From Rhizobium lentis (GTDB lineage: Bacteria > Pseudomonadota > Alphaproteobacteria > Rhizobiales > Rhizobiaceae): DNA of 64,000 bases. Below are positions 44,935 to 54,380 of this stretch, in pieces. Numbering within the stretch: position 1 is the first letter of the stretch; each line of letters begins with the position of its first letter. The translations under genes and the position numbers were made by a program. The notes below the pieces were generated by a model that saw nothing but the letters and a program-made list of their open reading frames with translations, had not been told where the DNA came from and made no database searches. The stretch covers positions 1-64,000 of the forward strand of contig NZ_CP071454.1 in the NCBI RefSeq assembly GCF_017352135.1. The letters run 5' to 3'.

Positions 44935-45113
44935 GTCGGGCGAAGCCCGAACAATCGATCCAGTGAATCGATTGCAGCGACGAACGCCCTGAGCCCAAGC
45001 GAAGGGCCGGGCAGCGGCTTGCTCCCTCTTCGTCCAGCGGGGAGGAGCTGCCCGCAGGGCAGATGAAGGGGAGAGCGGCAAAGCCGCGAATGCGCTGAGC
45101 GTAAGCGAAGGGG
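44935..45113. repeat. Rhizobial intergenic mosaic of hairpins
   Basis: A chain of small palindromes: TCGGGC-GAA-GCCCGA, AATCGAT-x6-ATCGATT, GCCCT/AGGGC, a half of the CCCCTCATC/CTTCTCC type element (the reverse reads CTGCCCTGCGGGCAGCTCC), and GCGGC-AAA-GCCGC. Two copies of a GAGC-x4-GCGAAGG motif flank it. This is typical repeated intergenic DNA of rhizobia, with no coding sequence. Confidence 0.65.
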
Positions 45114-45154
45114 AACAATGGTCACGCGTGCGGCGGAAGGGAACACTTCCGCCC

Positions 45155-46327
45155 TCACACCTTCAAAAATTGCGACCCCTTGTCGAACCCCAGCCCTGGA
45201 AAGATCTTCCCCGTCAGATCATCCATACCGACGTCGAACTGCCGGTAAAGCATCGCCGCCGCCACCTCCCGCACATCCGCCGTCGGCATCAGGTCCCGGT
45301 CGTCAAGCAGCTGGCCGTCACTGACGCCCGGCCAGCGGCCGAGGACGCGGCCGCCATTGATGGCGCCGCCTGACAGTACCGCGCAGCCGCCGGTGCCGTG
45401 GTCAGTGCCGCCGGAGCCGTTCTGGCGGACGGTGCGGCCGAATTCGGTCATGGCAAGCACCACAGTCTTTGCCCAGATCTCAGGGCCGAGCGTCGTCTTC
45501 AGCGTGTTGATCGCCTGCGCGAGATCCTGTACCGGCCGCTTGAACTGGCCGGCCTGGCCGATATGCGTATCCCACCCGGTGATCGAGAAACTGGCGATAC
45601 GGTAATCGCCCTTCAGCATATTAGCTGCAAGCGCTGCGACATCGGCGGTCTTTTCGCCACGCTGGCCATCCGGCTCGATCATCATCGAGGCGGTGTCGGC
45701 GCGCGTCGCCTCGGCAAGTGCTTCGGCGAAAGGCGGATCGCCGGCATAGAGCCGCGCCAGGAACTGCATCTCGTCGCGTGCCGGCGGCAGATTGGAATCC
45801 GACGCCCAGACGTCGACATTGTTCGGTCCCGAGAGGATCAGCTCCGTCGAGGTGTTGATGTCGATCGCCTTGCGGGCATCCGAGCGTGGAATGACGGCGA
45901 GCGCCCGGTTCAGCCAGCCGGTCCTTTCCTCCGCGACATGTTCGCCTCCGGATTCCAGCATGTCCTGGCCGTCGAAATGGCTGCGCTGGTCGCGATAGGG
46001 CGTCGACACCGCCTGGACGAAGGCGAGTTCTCGGCTCTTCCAAAGCGGCATCAGTTCAGCGGCGGCGGGATTGAGGCCGAAGTGCCCGTCGAGATCGAGA
46101 AGCCCCTTATCGGGCGTCAGCGCCAGCGTCGGCCGGAGGGCCGCAAAACCGGAATCGCCATAAGGCTGCACCAGATCGAGCCCGTCCATCGCGCCGCGCA
46201 GTACGATGGTGACGAAACGGTTATCGCCCGGCATCGCGGCGAAGGTGAGCGGCGTGAAGACGGGAGCGGCGGCCAGACAGCAGGCAGAGGTCAGAAAGCC
46301 GCGGCGGGAAAGCAAGATCCGGTTCAT
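45155..46327 (-). CDS. DUF1501 family Tat-exported protein
   Basis: 390 residues. Tat signal: RILLSRRGFLTSACCLAAA. It contains IVLRGAMDGLDLVQPYGD, GWDTHIGQAGQFK and MTEFGRTVRQNGSGGTDHG, the DUF1501 pattern. This is a sulfatase/alkaline-phosphatase-like fold. The pair with DUF1800 (gene upstream on the same strand, 10 bp away) is widespread and conserved, but no role is established. GGAGG precedes the start. Confidence 0.9.
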   Translation of the reverse strand: MNRILLSRRGFLTSACCLAAAPVFTPLTFAAMPGDNRFVTIVLRGAMDGLDLVQPYGDSGFAALRPTLALTPDKGLLDLDGHFGLNPAAAELMPLWKSRELAFVQAVSTPYRDQRSHFDGQDMLESGGEHVAEERTGWLNRALAVIPRSDARKAIDINTSTELILSGPNNVDVWASDSNLPPARDEMQFLARLYAGDPPFAEALAEATRADTASMMIEPDGQRGEKTADVAALAANMLKGDYRIASFSITGWDTHIGQAGQFKRPVQDLAQAINTLKTTLGPEIWAKTVVLAMTEFGRTVRQNGSGGTDHGTGGCAVLSGGAINGGRVLGRWPGVSDGQLLDDRDLMPTADVREVAAAMLYRQFDVGMDDLTGKIFPGLGFDKGSQFLKV

Positions 46328-46337
46328 TGCGAGCCTC

Positions 46338-47849
46338 CTATCGGCGGTTGAATTCCGGCGACGCCAGCACCAGCGTCAGGCCGCTGACCTTGTTCGGCGC
46401 CTGCGACACCACACGAATCGTCTCGTCGCGCGCCGCATCGGCAAGTGTCGATTTCAGGAACTCGCGGGGGTCCTCGTCGCGGCCGAACTGCGTCACGGCC
46501 CGCCTTACCCAGGCCAGGCGCTCGGCAAGCTGGCTGCCGGTGATCCACGCGGAAAAGCCTTCCTCGAAGCCGGCCGGACTCGGCGGCAGCCAGGTCGGCT
46601 GGCCCATGCGCCTCAGCGCCCCCTGCCCGAGCGCCCGCGCTGTCCGGAAGGCCTTGAGCCGTTTGTCCCTTGCCTCGCCGGCGGGATCCGTCGTCACCGG
46701 CGCTCCTGCCATGCCAGGCGTATTCGCCGCCATGTCGCCCTCTTCCGTGCCCTGCTGATTGGCAGCCAGGAAGCTGCCGACGACGCCGTTGACCGGCCCC
46801 GCATTCAGCGCCCGCAGACCGGCGACGACAAAATCGAAAGGTTGGCGCGCCTTGGCGCCATCGTTTTGCCAGGCGGCGGGGTGGTCGAGCATGGCGGTGT
46901 AGACGGCGGTGAGATCGCCATCCGTCCTTTTCCAGGCGGCCGCCATATCGAAGACCATCCCCTCGTTGGGCTGGTCGGAGACGAAATGCACCGCAAGCTT
47001 GCGGCTGATATGCGCCGCCGTCTTCGGATGGACGGCGAGGTCGTCGAGCATGTCGAGGTAATCCTCGCGTGAGCGCCTGCGCCCGCCATAGCTCACGCCG
47101 AGAACCTGGTGCTCGCCCGGCTCTGATATATTCGGCCGGAAAGCAATATCCATCTCCTTGCGGTCGATGGTCAGACCCGTCAGCACCATGGCCGCGGCTG
47201 TAACATCCGCCTGGGTATAGCCGCTGCCGGCGCCGAGCGTGTGCAGCTCCAGGAGTTCACGGCCGAGATTTTCGTTGAGCCCCTTATTGCGCTTGATGCC
47301 GCCGGCCGATTCCGGCCCGAGCGAATCCGCCTGGTCGAGGTAAATCAGCATGGCTGGATGCGCGGTGGCGCTGCGCAGAAGATCGCCGAACCTGCCCGAA
47401 ATGAACGGCCGGATCGCCTCGGCCTCGTAGAGCGGCACGATGAGGCGCATCGGCAGGCTCTTATTGGCGCTGGTGGAGAAATGGTCGGTCCAGAAGGTCG
47501 AAAGCCGCTCGTAAAAGCCATACGGCGACAGCACCGCCTGCATCAGCCGCAGGTTCACATCGTGCTGGAACTGCTGCTGCGCCTGGCGCTGCACCGCCTT
47601 GCGCATCTCGCGCCGCGTCGCATCGTCCGTTACCGTCGTGGCATCTTGCCGGATCTGCTTCAACTGCGCCTGCAGGCTGAGGATCGCGCGGTGGCGCATA
47701 TCGGGGCCGCCGAGCGGAAAATCCGGCGTTGCCGCCGCCCCTTTGGACAGCTGTCCGATCAGCTCATCCTTGCTTTGGGGCGCGGCCTCGCCCGGCCGGA
47801 AACCATAACCGAACCGGATCGCCGCCATTGTCGGGAAAGAAAGGCTCAT
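46338..47849 (-). CDS. DUF1800 family protein
   Basis: 503 residues, starting MSLSFPTMAAIRFGYGFRPG, with the DUF1800 core: YERLSTFWTDHFSTSANKS, NLGRELLELHTLGAGSGYTQ, VTAAAMVLTGLTID and HPKTAAHISRKLAVHFVSDQ. An exceptionally strong Shine-Dalgarno sequence, AAGGAGGTGATC, sits 4 bp before the ATG, a near-perfect complement of the 16S rRNA 3' end. It is the first gene of the DUF1800-DUF1501 pair; the partner is exported by Tat. Function unknown. Confidence 0.9.
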   Translation of the reverse strand: MSLSFPTMAAIRFGYGFRPGEAAPQSKDELIGQLSKGAAATPDFPLGGPDMRHRAILSLQAQLKQIRQDATTVTDDATRREMRKAVQRQAQQQFQHDVNLRLMQAVLSPYGFYERLSTFWTDHFSTSANKSLPMRLIVPLYEAEAIRPFISGRFGDLLRSATAHPAMLIYLDQADSLGPESAGGIKRNKGLNENLGRELLELHTLGAGSGYTQADVTAAAMVLTGLTIDRKEMDIAFRPNISEPGEHQVLGVSYGGRRRSREDYLDMLDDLAVHPKTAAHISRKLAVHFVSDQPNEGMVFDMAAAWKRTDGDLTAVYTAMLDHPAAWQNDGAKARQPFDFVVAGLRALNAGPVNGVVGSFLAANQQGTEEGDMAANTPGMAGAPVTTDPAGEARDKRLKAFRTARALGQGALRRMGQPTWLPPSPAGFEEGFSAWITGSQLAERLAWVRRAVTQFGRDEDPREFLKSTLADAARDETIRVVSQAPNKVSGLTLVLASPEFNRR

Positions 47850-48136
47850 GGCCGATCACCTCCTTATCACTTGCTGGTGACAGGCTGACAGCCGATTGCG
47901 ACGGGAATCTGCAGGAAATGCGGCGATATCACGACATGGACGATTTGTAATTTGCTGAAAAGACTACTGTTTAGCCTGCAAAACGAAATGCTCTGATCCA
48001 ACTTACGATCGCATCTTCGCCTGCGAGGTGTTGAGCGCCTGAAGAGCATCCCTGATCAGGCGCGCTGCCCGAAGGGCACTCGAAGGACACGCCGCACCGG
48101 TGCTCCTCGCGTTTCACGCCCACAGGCGCAACCGCC

Positions 48137-48937
48137 TCAAACCACCCTGCCCCGGCACGCCCACGCTACCGACGCAAACGACCGCGGCCCGTCCGGCTCG
48201 CCGGCCTCATAGGCCGCCCGAACGGCGGCATCGACCGCGGTGCGCTTCGTGGTCTCCAGCCCCGCCACATACTTGCCGAGCGGCCCCTCGCCGGCTGCGA
48301 TCGGCTGCCAGTAGTCGTCGAAGGAACGGTAATCCATCCGGATCAGGAGCGACGTCTCTTCGACGTCGGCAAGGCCCTGATCAATGAAGGTCTGCTTCAT
48401 TTCCCCCGGCCGCATCATCGGCTGGAAGCAATATTTGCGGCGCAACGGCAGCGCGTCCTCGTCGAGCATGACGACCGTGTCCCACATCATCCGCATGCCC
48501 GACATGCCGCCGTAATGATCCCAGACGGCGGCGGCGACCACGCCACCGGAGCGGACGACGCGGGCCATCTCGGCCACCGCTTTGCCCGCCTCCGGCACGA
48601 AATGCAGCACCAGCAGCGCCATCGCCCTGTCGAAGCAATCGTCCTCGAAGGGCAGTGCGCAGGCATCGGCCTGCTGGATCGTGATCCGGGGATCGCTATT
48701 GGCCCGCTTCGCCGCCTCGACGAAGACAGGCGAAAAATCGATGGCGGCGATCTCCCGCAAGCCCGGCCTCTGCGCCAGCGTGAACGTCAGGCTGCCGGTG
48801 CCGCAACCGACATCGATCACGCGATCTCCCTCCGCCAGCCCGGCAAAGTCGATCAGCATCGGCGCCAGCGTCCGGCTCCATCTGCCCATCAACCGCTCAT
48901 AACCATCCGCACTTTCGACATGGAAACTCGACGGCAT
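48137..48937 (-). CDS. Class I SAM-dependent methyltransferase
   Basis: 266 residues. SAM-binding motif I reads VIDVGCGTGSLTFTLA, then AIDFSPVFVEAAK (motif II) and QADACALPFEDDCFDRAM. This is the UbiE/COQ5-like methyltransferase group with a long C-terminal part (VAAAVWDHYGGMSGMR and following). The small-molecule substrate is unknown. Ribosome site GGAGGGGAGG. No operon partners. Confidence 0.87.
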   Translation of the reverse strand: MPSSFHVESADGYERLMGRWSRTLAPMLIDFAGLAEGDRVIDVGCGTGSLTFTLAQRPGLREIAAIDFSPVFVEAAKRANSDPRITIQQADACALPFEDDCFDRAMALLVLHFVPEAGKAVAEMARVVRSGGVVAAAVWDHYGGMSGMRMMWDTVVMLDEDALPLRRKYCFQPMMRPGEMKQTFIDQGLADVEETSLLIRMDYRSFDDYWQPIAAGEGPLGKYVAGLETTKRTAVDAAVRAAYEAGEPDGPRSFASVAWACRGRVV

Positions 48938-49087
48938 GGAAGCCTCCCCTCCAAGAACGATGATCTATCATTATGAACCCGCGGTCAGGCGTCGCAAGCG
49001 GATAGTCGTCCTGGATCGGAAGATGCTTTCTCCGTGAACCTCGGTTTCGCGCCGAGGATCAACCACATGTACGGTCGCGATTGCGCC

Positions 49088-49969
49088 TCACCCGGTCGCC
49101 CGGTCGAGAACGCTCCAATCGAATCCGCGCGCCCAATCGCGGTAGCGGTGCCAGCCGACCTCGGGGAAATCCCGGCGCAGGGCGACGATGTCGGCGTCGT
49201 AGCCGGTGCGGTCGAACCACTCGAACATCAGCGCCGCATCCTCGCTCTGCTGCCGCATCGCGGCGATCGGCAGTTCACGGTAGTTAACCGGACGGGCGAG
49301 CATATCGGACAGGATCTTCGCCTGCTCCTCGCCCGACAGTTCGTCGCCGGCAATATCGAAACGCTTGCCGAACACCTGATCACGCCGCTCGGCCAGTGCG
49401 GCGACGAAATCGCCGATATCGGCAAGGCAGATCTGCTGCAGGAGGCGTCCGGACGGCAGCGCCGCGGCATAGATGCCCTGGCGCAGCCCGTCGACAGCCC
49501 ACGGCGCGACCGTGTTTTCCATGAAGGCGACCGGCGCACTGATCGTGTAGGGAGTGCCGAGGCCGGCGATATGCTGCTCGACGAGATACTTGCTTTCGAA
49601 ATGCGGAATGCCCGTCTTCTTGTCGGCATCGGCGACGGAGGAATAGATCAGGTGGCCGACGCCGGCAGCCTTCGCCGCATCAGCGGCGGTAATACCCTGG
49701 CGGGTTTCCGCTTCCGTCCCGGCCTCATAGCTGTTGCCCATCAGGAACATGGTATCGACGCCGGTCGCAGCCTTCGTCACCGATGCTGCATCATCGAGAT
49801 CGCCGGCGACGACCTCCACTCCGGCCGCAGCCAGCCGTTTCGCCGCCTCGCTGTCCGGCCTGCGGCTGATCGCCCTGACGCGATGTCCCCGCGCCGCCAG
49901 TGCGCGTACGACCGCGCCGCCCTGCTGGCCGGTCGCGCCTGTGACCAAAACTCTTCTTCCATTGCTCAT
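49088..49969 (-). CDS. NmrA/HSCARG-type NAD(P)-binding oxidoreductase-like protein
   Basis: 293 residues of the atypical short-chain dehydrogenase/NmrA family. Nucleotide motif VLVTGATGQQGGAVVRALAA, then AISRRPDSEAAKRL. It lacks the YxxxK catalytic pair of true dehydrogenases, and members such as NmrA, HSCARG and QorB-like act as redox sensors or quinone reductases. Start at 49969 is fixed by AAGGAGCAGAGAC. It is divergent from a LysR gene whose product probably controls it. Confidence 0.87.
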   Translation of the reverse strand: MSNGRRVLVTGATGQQGGAVVRALAARGHRVRAISRRPDSEAAKRLAAAGVEVVAGDLDDAASVTKAATGVDTMFLMGNSYEAGTEAETRQGITAADAAKAAGVGHLIYSSVADADKKTGIPHFESKYLVEQHIAGLGTPYTISAPVAFMENTVAPWAVDGLRQGIYAAALPSGRLLQQICLADIGDFVAALAERRDQVFGKRFDIAGDELSGEEQAKILSDMLARPVNYRELPIAAMRQQSEDAALMFEWFDRTGYDADIVALRRDFPEVGWHRYRDWARGFDWSVLDRATG

Positions 49970-50069
49970 GTCTCTGCTCCTTGCGGTTGGTGATGAGGCA
50001 GAGGTAGGGCCTGTCACATTAAACCATAATGGCCTATGATTGAGAAACATCGTGCCACTGGTGTATACA

Positions 50070-50993
50070 ATGCTCGACCTCAACGATATCGTTGTCTTCG
50101 CCCGCGTCGTCGAGGCCGGCAGCTTCACCGCCGCCGCGCGCCTGCTCGCCATGCCCAAGACGACCGTCAGCCGCCGCATCGCCGCGCTCGAGCGAGAAGT
50201 GGGCGTGCGGCTGCTGCAGCGCACCACCCGCAGCCTCAGGCTGACGGATGCGGGACGCCTCTATTACGAGGAGAGCAGCCAGGCGCTCCAGGCCCTCGAA
50301 CAGGCCAACCTCCGCCTTGCGGAGGTGCGGGCCGAGCCCGCCGGGACGATCCGCATTTCCGCGCCCGTCGGCTTCGGCGGTCATTTCCTTTCCGCCGCCA
50401 TCTCCGATTTCCTGGCAATCTACCCCAAGACGAAGGTGGAATTGCGCCTGACCGACGACAGGCTCAATCTCATCGAGAACGGCATAGACCTCGCCTTCCG
50501 CACCGGCATTCTGGAGGATTCGACGCTGATCGCCCGCAAGCTCGGCTCGACCTACAGGATTCTCTGCGCCAGCCCCGACTATCTCGCCCGCTTCGGCGTG
50601 CCGGATCGTCCGGCGGACCTCGCCCGTCACGCCTGCGTCATCGCCGGTCCGTCGGCGGCTGGTGCGCACTGGGTGCTGGAGAGCGCCGGCATCAAGGAAA
50701 CGGTCACGGTGTCCGGGCGTTTCGCCGCCAACGAAATTCAGGCGGTCATGACTGCCGCGATCGCCGGCTTCGGCATCGCACAGTTGCCGCAAAGAATGGC
50801 TGCGGCCTGCATCGCGGACGGCCGGCTGCGGCGCGTCCTCGACGGCTACACCACCCCGCCCGGCGGTCTGCATGTGGTCTATCCCAGCAACCAGCACGTG
50901 TCGCCGCTGGTCAAGGCATTCATCCAATTGGCGATCGATCACCTGAACGTCGGAAAAGGCGCAATCGAGGCACCGGCGATCACACCCCGATGA
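50070..50993 (+). CDS. LysR-family regulator, divergent from the nmrA-like gene
   Basis: 307 residues. N-terminal HTH (IVVFARVVEAGSFTAAARLL, then MPKTTVSRRIAALEREVGVR) and the periplasmic-binding-like effector domain ending in IEAPAITPR. Start at ATG 50070 (MLDLNDIVVF) fits the family; TTG 50040 would add ten residues. The head-to-head arrangement with the NmrA-like gene (100 bp apart) is the usual LysR-target layout. Confidence 0.88.
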   Translation: MLDLNDIVVFARVVEAGSFTAAARLLAMPKTTVSRRIAALEREVGVRLLQRTTRSLRLTDAGRLYYEESSQALQALEQANLRLAEVRAEPAGTIRISAPVGFGGHFLSAAISDFLAIYPKTKVELRLTDDRLNLIENGIDLAFRTGILEDSTLIARKLGSTYRILCASPDYLARFGVPDRPADLARHACVIAGPSAAGAHWVLESAGIKETVTVSGRFAANEIQAVMTAAIAGFGIAQLPQRMAAACIADGRLRRVLDGYTTPPGGLHVVYPSNQHVSPLVKAFIQLAIDHLNVGKGAIEAPAITPR

Positions 50994-51048
50994 GACCGCG
51001 GGCCCAGCGAGATAAAGAGGAAGGCCCAGCCGTCGCTAGGCGCCCCTT

Positions 51049-51309
51049 TCACCGCCAAAGGAAATCTGGCCCCGTGCTTTGCGACGTCAATTTGAGCGTC
51101 CCGTCTGGCTGAACGACATAGGTCTCGAAGACGCGATAGCCGAATGCGCCGAGAAAGGTGTGGTTGACCACCGTTCCCGGGCGATAGGGCGAATGAATGC
51201 TCTTGCCGCCATAGGTGAGACTGCCCTGAAGCGGCCGCGGTTCGCCTGAAGTGCTGGCACAGGCCGTGAGGCCGAAGAAAACGGCAATGAGCGCGTGTTT
51301 ACAACGCAA
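51049..51309 (-). CDS. Small putative lipoprotein
   Basis: 86 residues from TTG 51309 after GAGGGGAAG. Signal HALIAVFFGLTAC with a lipobox (LTAC), then a short mature chain, SLTYGGKSIHSPYRPGTVV and a C-terminal QPDGTLKLTSQ. The start at TTG 51309 is inferred from the signal peptide; a TTG 51 bp earlier is also open. No known family. Confidence 0.5.
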   Translation of the reverse strand: MRCKHALIAVFFGLTACASTSGEPRPLQGSLTYGGKSIHSPYRPGTVVNHTFLGAFGYRVFETYVVQPDGTLKLTSQSTGPDFLWR

Positions 51310-51653
51310 CTTCCCCTCGAATGTTTCCAATCCAAAAGATATGCGTGCAACATTTAGCAACTGAGTACTTGCACATTCATCGCGCTACCGTTCGATGCTG
51401 CCGCTATCGACTTATCCTGCGAGCCCGCATCAAACACAGCGAAGACGCCAAAGTTCCAGCCGCGCCGGTCCGGGTGCGATAGCGGACACGCTCTTCTTTA
51501 TGCACTTTCAGGGATACGGGGTTGAACGCCGGAGGAGCCATCCGGCCAGATCACAAGGGTGTGCCGCGCGAAATGGCGCAGCGACTTTGCGAAACCGATA
51601 TAAAAACGATAACTTAAAGCACGACAAGCGAATCCGGACGATCGCGAAGCGTT
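51310..51653. other. Intergenic stretch, nothing recognised
   Basis: 344 bases between the lipoprotein and the DUF4087 gene. No ORF with homology-like composition, no recognised hairpin or operator. The sequence is less GC-rich around 51560-51660. Confidence 0.4.
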
Positions 51654-52019
51654 TTAGTCCTTATCGAGGAACCGGCTGATGGCGGGATCGCTCCGGCATC
51701 GGGAAAGCGGCAATTGCCGCACGGAATGAATACGGGTGATCCCCTCCTCGCCGTCCGTGTCGACGTCCATGCAGGCGCAGGCATAGCCATGGTAGGCATA
51801 GGTGTAGACAAATTCACCGGCCGTCAGGTCCGGGATTTTGTCCATTCCCTCGGCCGCCTTATAGCCGCTGCCATTGTCCATGATGGTCCAGCCGCCGCCG
51901 GAATCCATAAGCAACCATTTGGCCATCGAGGGATTGTCCAGCCAGCCGCAGCGGCGTTCGGCATGCGCCGCGGCGGGCGCGAGAAGCATCATCAAAACAA
52001 GTGCATGCAATCTGGTCAT
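51654..52019 (-). CDS. DUF4087 family exported protein
   Basis: 121 residues. Signal MTRLHALVLMMLLAPAAAHA, mature part starting ERRCGWLDNPSMAKWLLMDS, with a GYACACMDVDTDGEEGI and LPLSRCRSDPAI pattern of four or more cysteines, as in DUF4087. Periplasmic, function unknown. The start at 52019 is favoured by GGAGGGG; ATG 52022 is immediately before. Confidence 0.78.
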   Translation of the reverse strand: MTRLHALVLMMLLAPAAAHAERRCGWLDNPSMAKWLLMDSGGGWTIMDNGSGYKAAEGMDKIPDLTAGEFVYTYAYHGYACACMDVDTDGEEGITRIHSVRQLPLSRCRSDPAISRFLDKD

Positions 52020-52146
52020 CATCCCCTCCGCGTCCCCCCGGCCACTATGCATGGTCTGTGGCCGGCTAGGCAACTGGGGTAATTTCAGATCCCTGATCTC
52101 TTTCCATCACCGCGCCAACTCTCAAGCCACCCACCCTCTGCGTAGC

Positions 52147-52935
52147 TCACGGTTTTGCTTTGGCGCTTTCCTCCCGGAACGCCGCCTCGCCGGCATCGGA
52201 GACTTCGACCCACTTCTTGTCGGGCTCGGCGTCAGCGGTGTAGCTGTCATGCCAGTTCCACCATTTGTAGGTCGGGGTCTGCGGGTAGCCCTCGGGCGAA
52301 TCCTCCCAGACCTCCTGGCGGCCGAGCGGCGTGATGTCGAGATAGTTCCAGGTGCCACCCATCTGCTCGTCGCCGCGATTGTTGACGAAATAGGTGCGGA
52401 AGATGCGCTCGCCGTCGCGGTAGAAGACATTGGTGCCGTGCCACTCGCCGACCCCAAAGTCCCAGTCGAAATCGTCGGTGACCGTCACCCAGGGTATCGT
52501 CCAGCCCATCCGCGCCTTCAGCCCGGCGATGTCGGCCTGCGGCGCGCGCGAGGCAAAGACCAGGGTCGTGTCGCGGGCGTTCAGATGGGCGACATGGGCG
52601 ACCTGGTCTGCTACCATCGAGCAGCCGCGGCAGGCATGTTCGGGCCAGCCGAAGACGCCGGGCTCGTAAAAGGCGCGATAGACGATGAGCTGGTGCCGGC
52701 CCTCGAAAAGGTCGAGCAGGCTCACCCTGCCCTGCGGTGCTTCGAAAGCATAATTCTTTTCGACGGCCATCCAGGGCATGCGCCGCCGCTCGGCGGCCAG
52801 CGCGTCGCGGGCACGCGTATGCGCCTTTTCCTTCACCAGAAGCTGCCTGTGAGCAGCCTCCCAGGCCTCCTTCGACACGACGGGCGGCCTCTGCATGGCC
52901 TGTCCGCCCTTTCCATTCTCGGCTGTTGCAGTCAT
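52147..52935 (-). CDS. DUF899 family thioredoxin-fold protein
   Basis: 262 residues, DUF899: RQLLVKEKAHTRARDALAAE, MPWMAVEKNYAFEAPQGRVS, HACRGCSMVADQ and a VTVTDDFDWDFGVGEWHGTN stretch. It has a thioredoxin-like fold with CxxC (CRGC) replacing the usual active site and probably a redox or halogen-related role. Start M at 52935 is behind GAGGAGATCG. No operon partners. Confidence 0.85.
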   Translation of the reverse strand: MTATAENGKGGQAMQRPPVVSKEAWEAAHRQLLVKEKAHTRARDALAAERRRMPWMAVEKNYAFEAPQGRVSLLDLFEGRHQLIVYRAFYEPGVFGWPEHACRGCSMVADQVAHVAHLNARDTTLVFASRAPQADIAGLKARMGWTIPWVTVTDDFDWDFGVGEWHGTNVFYRDGERIFRTYFVNNRGDEQMGGTWNYLDITPLGRQEVWEDSPEGYPQTPTYKWWNWHDSYTADAEPDKKWVEVSDAGEAAFREESAKAKP

Positions 52936-53156
52936 CGCTTCGATCTCCTCGTTGGGGCGAATTCCCGCACCTCCTGTCCTAAGGCGGGTTCATCACGCAT
53001 TGGTCGGACATAGTTTCGCATCGGGCCTCGAAAAGTGGGAGTAACAAGTGTGACCGGAATTCGCGCGGCCAGCGCAACCCCGACCAACACAACAGTTGCC
53101 AAAACCTGCAGACTGACGGAAGCTTCACCCTGGCCATTGGCGACGGATTGCGCGAC

Positions 53157-53924
53157 ATGACGACAGCCTCATCAAGCGAGACGGCAAGACACGGCAGCGC
53201 CAGCATCTGCCGCGGCTGCTGGGATCAGATGCATATGCCGATTCCGATCGGCGGACCGCTCGCGCTTCCCTTCCGCGCCTTCGGCATCACCCGCAGCAAG
53301 ATGAACCCCGACATCTGCACGATCTGCGAGCGCTCCTTTCAATATGTGAAGAAGCAGCGTCAGATCACCGTGGACGCCACCATTCTGTTTGCCGATATCA
53401 GAGGCTTTACCGATCTTTCCGAGCGCATCGAGGCGGTGCGCTTGAGCGAAATCGTCAGCCTGTTCCAGGATCGCTGCGCCCAGGCCATCTGGGCGCATGA
53501 CGGCATCGTCAACAAGCAGATGGGCGACGGCCTGATGGCGATCTTCAATTTCCCGATCCTCCGCAAGGATCATGCCGCCGCGGCGATCATGGCCGCGGAG
53601 GAAATCCAGCGCAACTGCGCCGCGGCGCTAAGCAGCCTGGCGCTCGACGCCCTGCCCGGCCGCACCTTGGGCATCGGTGTCGGCATCCATTCCGGCGAGG
53701 TTCAGATCGGCGAATTCTCCAGCTTCCGCAGCGACTTCACCGCCATCGGCGGCGTCGTCAACCAGGCCGCACGGCTTGAATCCCAGGCGGCAGCCGGCGA
53801 GATTCTGATTTCGGCCGAAACGGCCGCCAAGGCTCCTGACCTCGCGGTGGGCGCAGAAACCCGTATGCTGGCGCTGAAGGGCATCGAGCAGCCGGTGCAG
53901 GCAAGCGTGCTTGTCAAATTGTGA
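53157..53924 (+). CDS. Class III adenylate/guanylate cyclase with Cys-rich N-terminus
   Basis: 255 residues. Cyclase domain about 70-255: TILFADIRGFTDLSERIE contains the metal-binding Asp, KQMGDGLMAIFNFP the second Asp, and SDFTAIGGVVNQAARLESQA the substrate block. N-terminal 60 residues hold CRGCW and CTICERS, CxxC pairs separated by about 35 residues, possibly a zinc ribbon or redox switch. Start at ATG 53157; the 3-codon-longer frame has no ribosome site. It is convergent with the DUF982 gene. Product is probably cAMP. Confidence 0.85.
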   Translation: MTTASSSETARHGSASICRGCWDQMHMPIPIGGPLALPFRAFGITRSKMNPDICTICERSFQYVKKQRQITVDATILFADIRGFTDLSERIEAVRLSEIVSLFQDRCAQAIWAHDGIVNKQMGDGLMAIFNFPILRKDHAAAAIMAAEEIQRNCAAALSSLALDALPGRTLGIGVGIHSGEVQIGEFSSFRSDFTAIGGVVNQAARLESQAAAGEILISAETAAKAPDLAVGAETRMLALKGIEQPVQASVLVKL

Positions 53925-53943
53925 GCTACCACCACCAGAGGAT

Positions 53944-54219
53944 TTAAAGCAGAGCTTTCGTCCCGTCTTCATCGTCGATCGGAATGCCGGCCTCCAGCGC
54001 GGCCAGGATGAAAGCCTGCCGCACCGTCTCGGCCGGCATGCGCCCGGCAAGCCAGGCGCGGCAGAAATCGATGGCTCTCTGCTGATGGACGCCGCCATTG
54101 ACCGGCCAGTCCGAAACCAGCGCATAAAGCGCATCCTGCGGTGAGCGGAGAACCAGCCGTTCGCCGGTATCAAGATCGATCGAAATCGGTTTCTTCCAGA
54201 AGGCGGAATGGTCGCTAAT
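53944..54219 (-). CDS. DUF982 protein with ATT at the start position
   Basis: 91 codons, DUF982: SDHSAFWKKPISIDLDTGER, SPQDALYALVSDWP, QRAIDFCRAWLAG and TVRQAFILAALEAGIP. The whole family pattern is present, but the reading frame back to the preceding stop (TAG) contains no ATG, GTG or TTG. At the expected start the codon is ATT (54217-54219), directly before SDHS. AGGTG lies 10 bp upstream. Either ATT initiates (rare but known), or ATG mutated to ATT and the gene is silent. DUF982 proteins are multi-copy in rhizobia. Confidence 0.7.
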   Translation of the reverse strand: MSDHSAFWKKPISIDLDTGERLVLRSPQDALYALVSDWPVNGGVHQQRAIDFCRAWLAGRMPAETVRQAFILAALEAGIPIDDEDGTKALL

Positions 54220-54380
54220 GGCAGTCGCACCTGAAGCTGACGTGACAGGAAACTAACTGTCGAAGAGGCGATTCCGTTCCAGTGAGGGGCCGGAGGTTGG
54301 TCACTGGACCCGCGCCTAAGAGAGCCTCACCGTGTGGTGCTTCCGCCAAGGACCGCGAAGGGCGAGACGGATGTGCTGCG

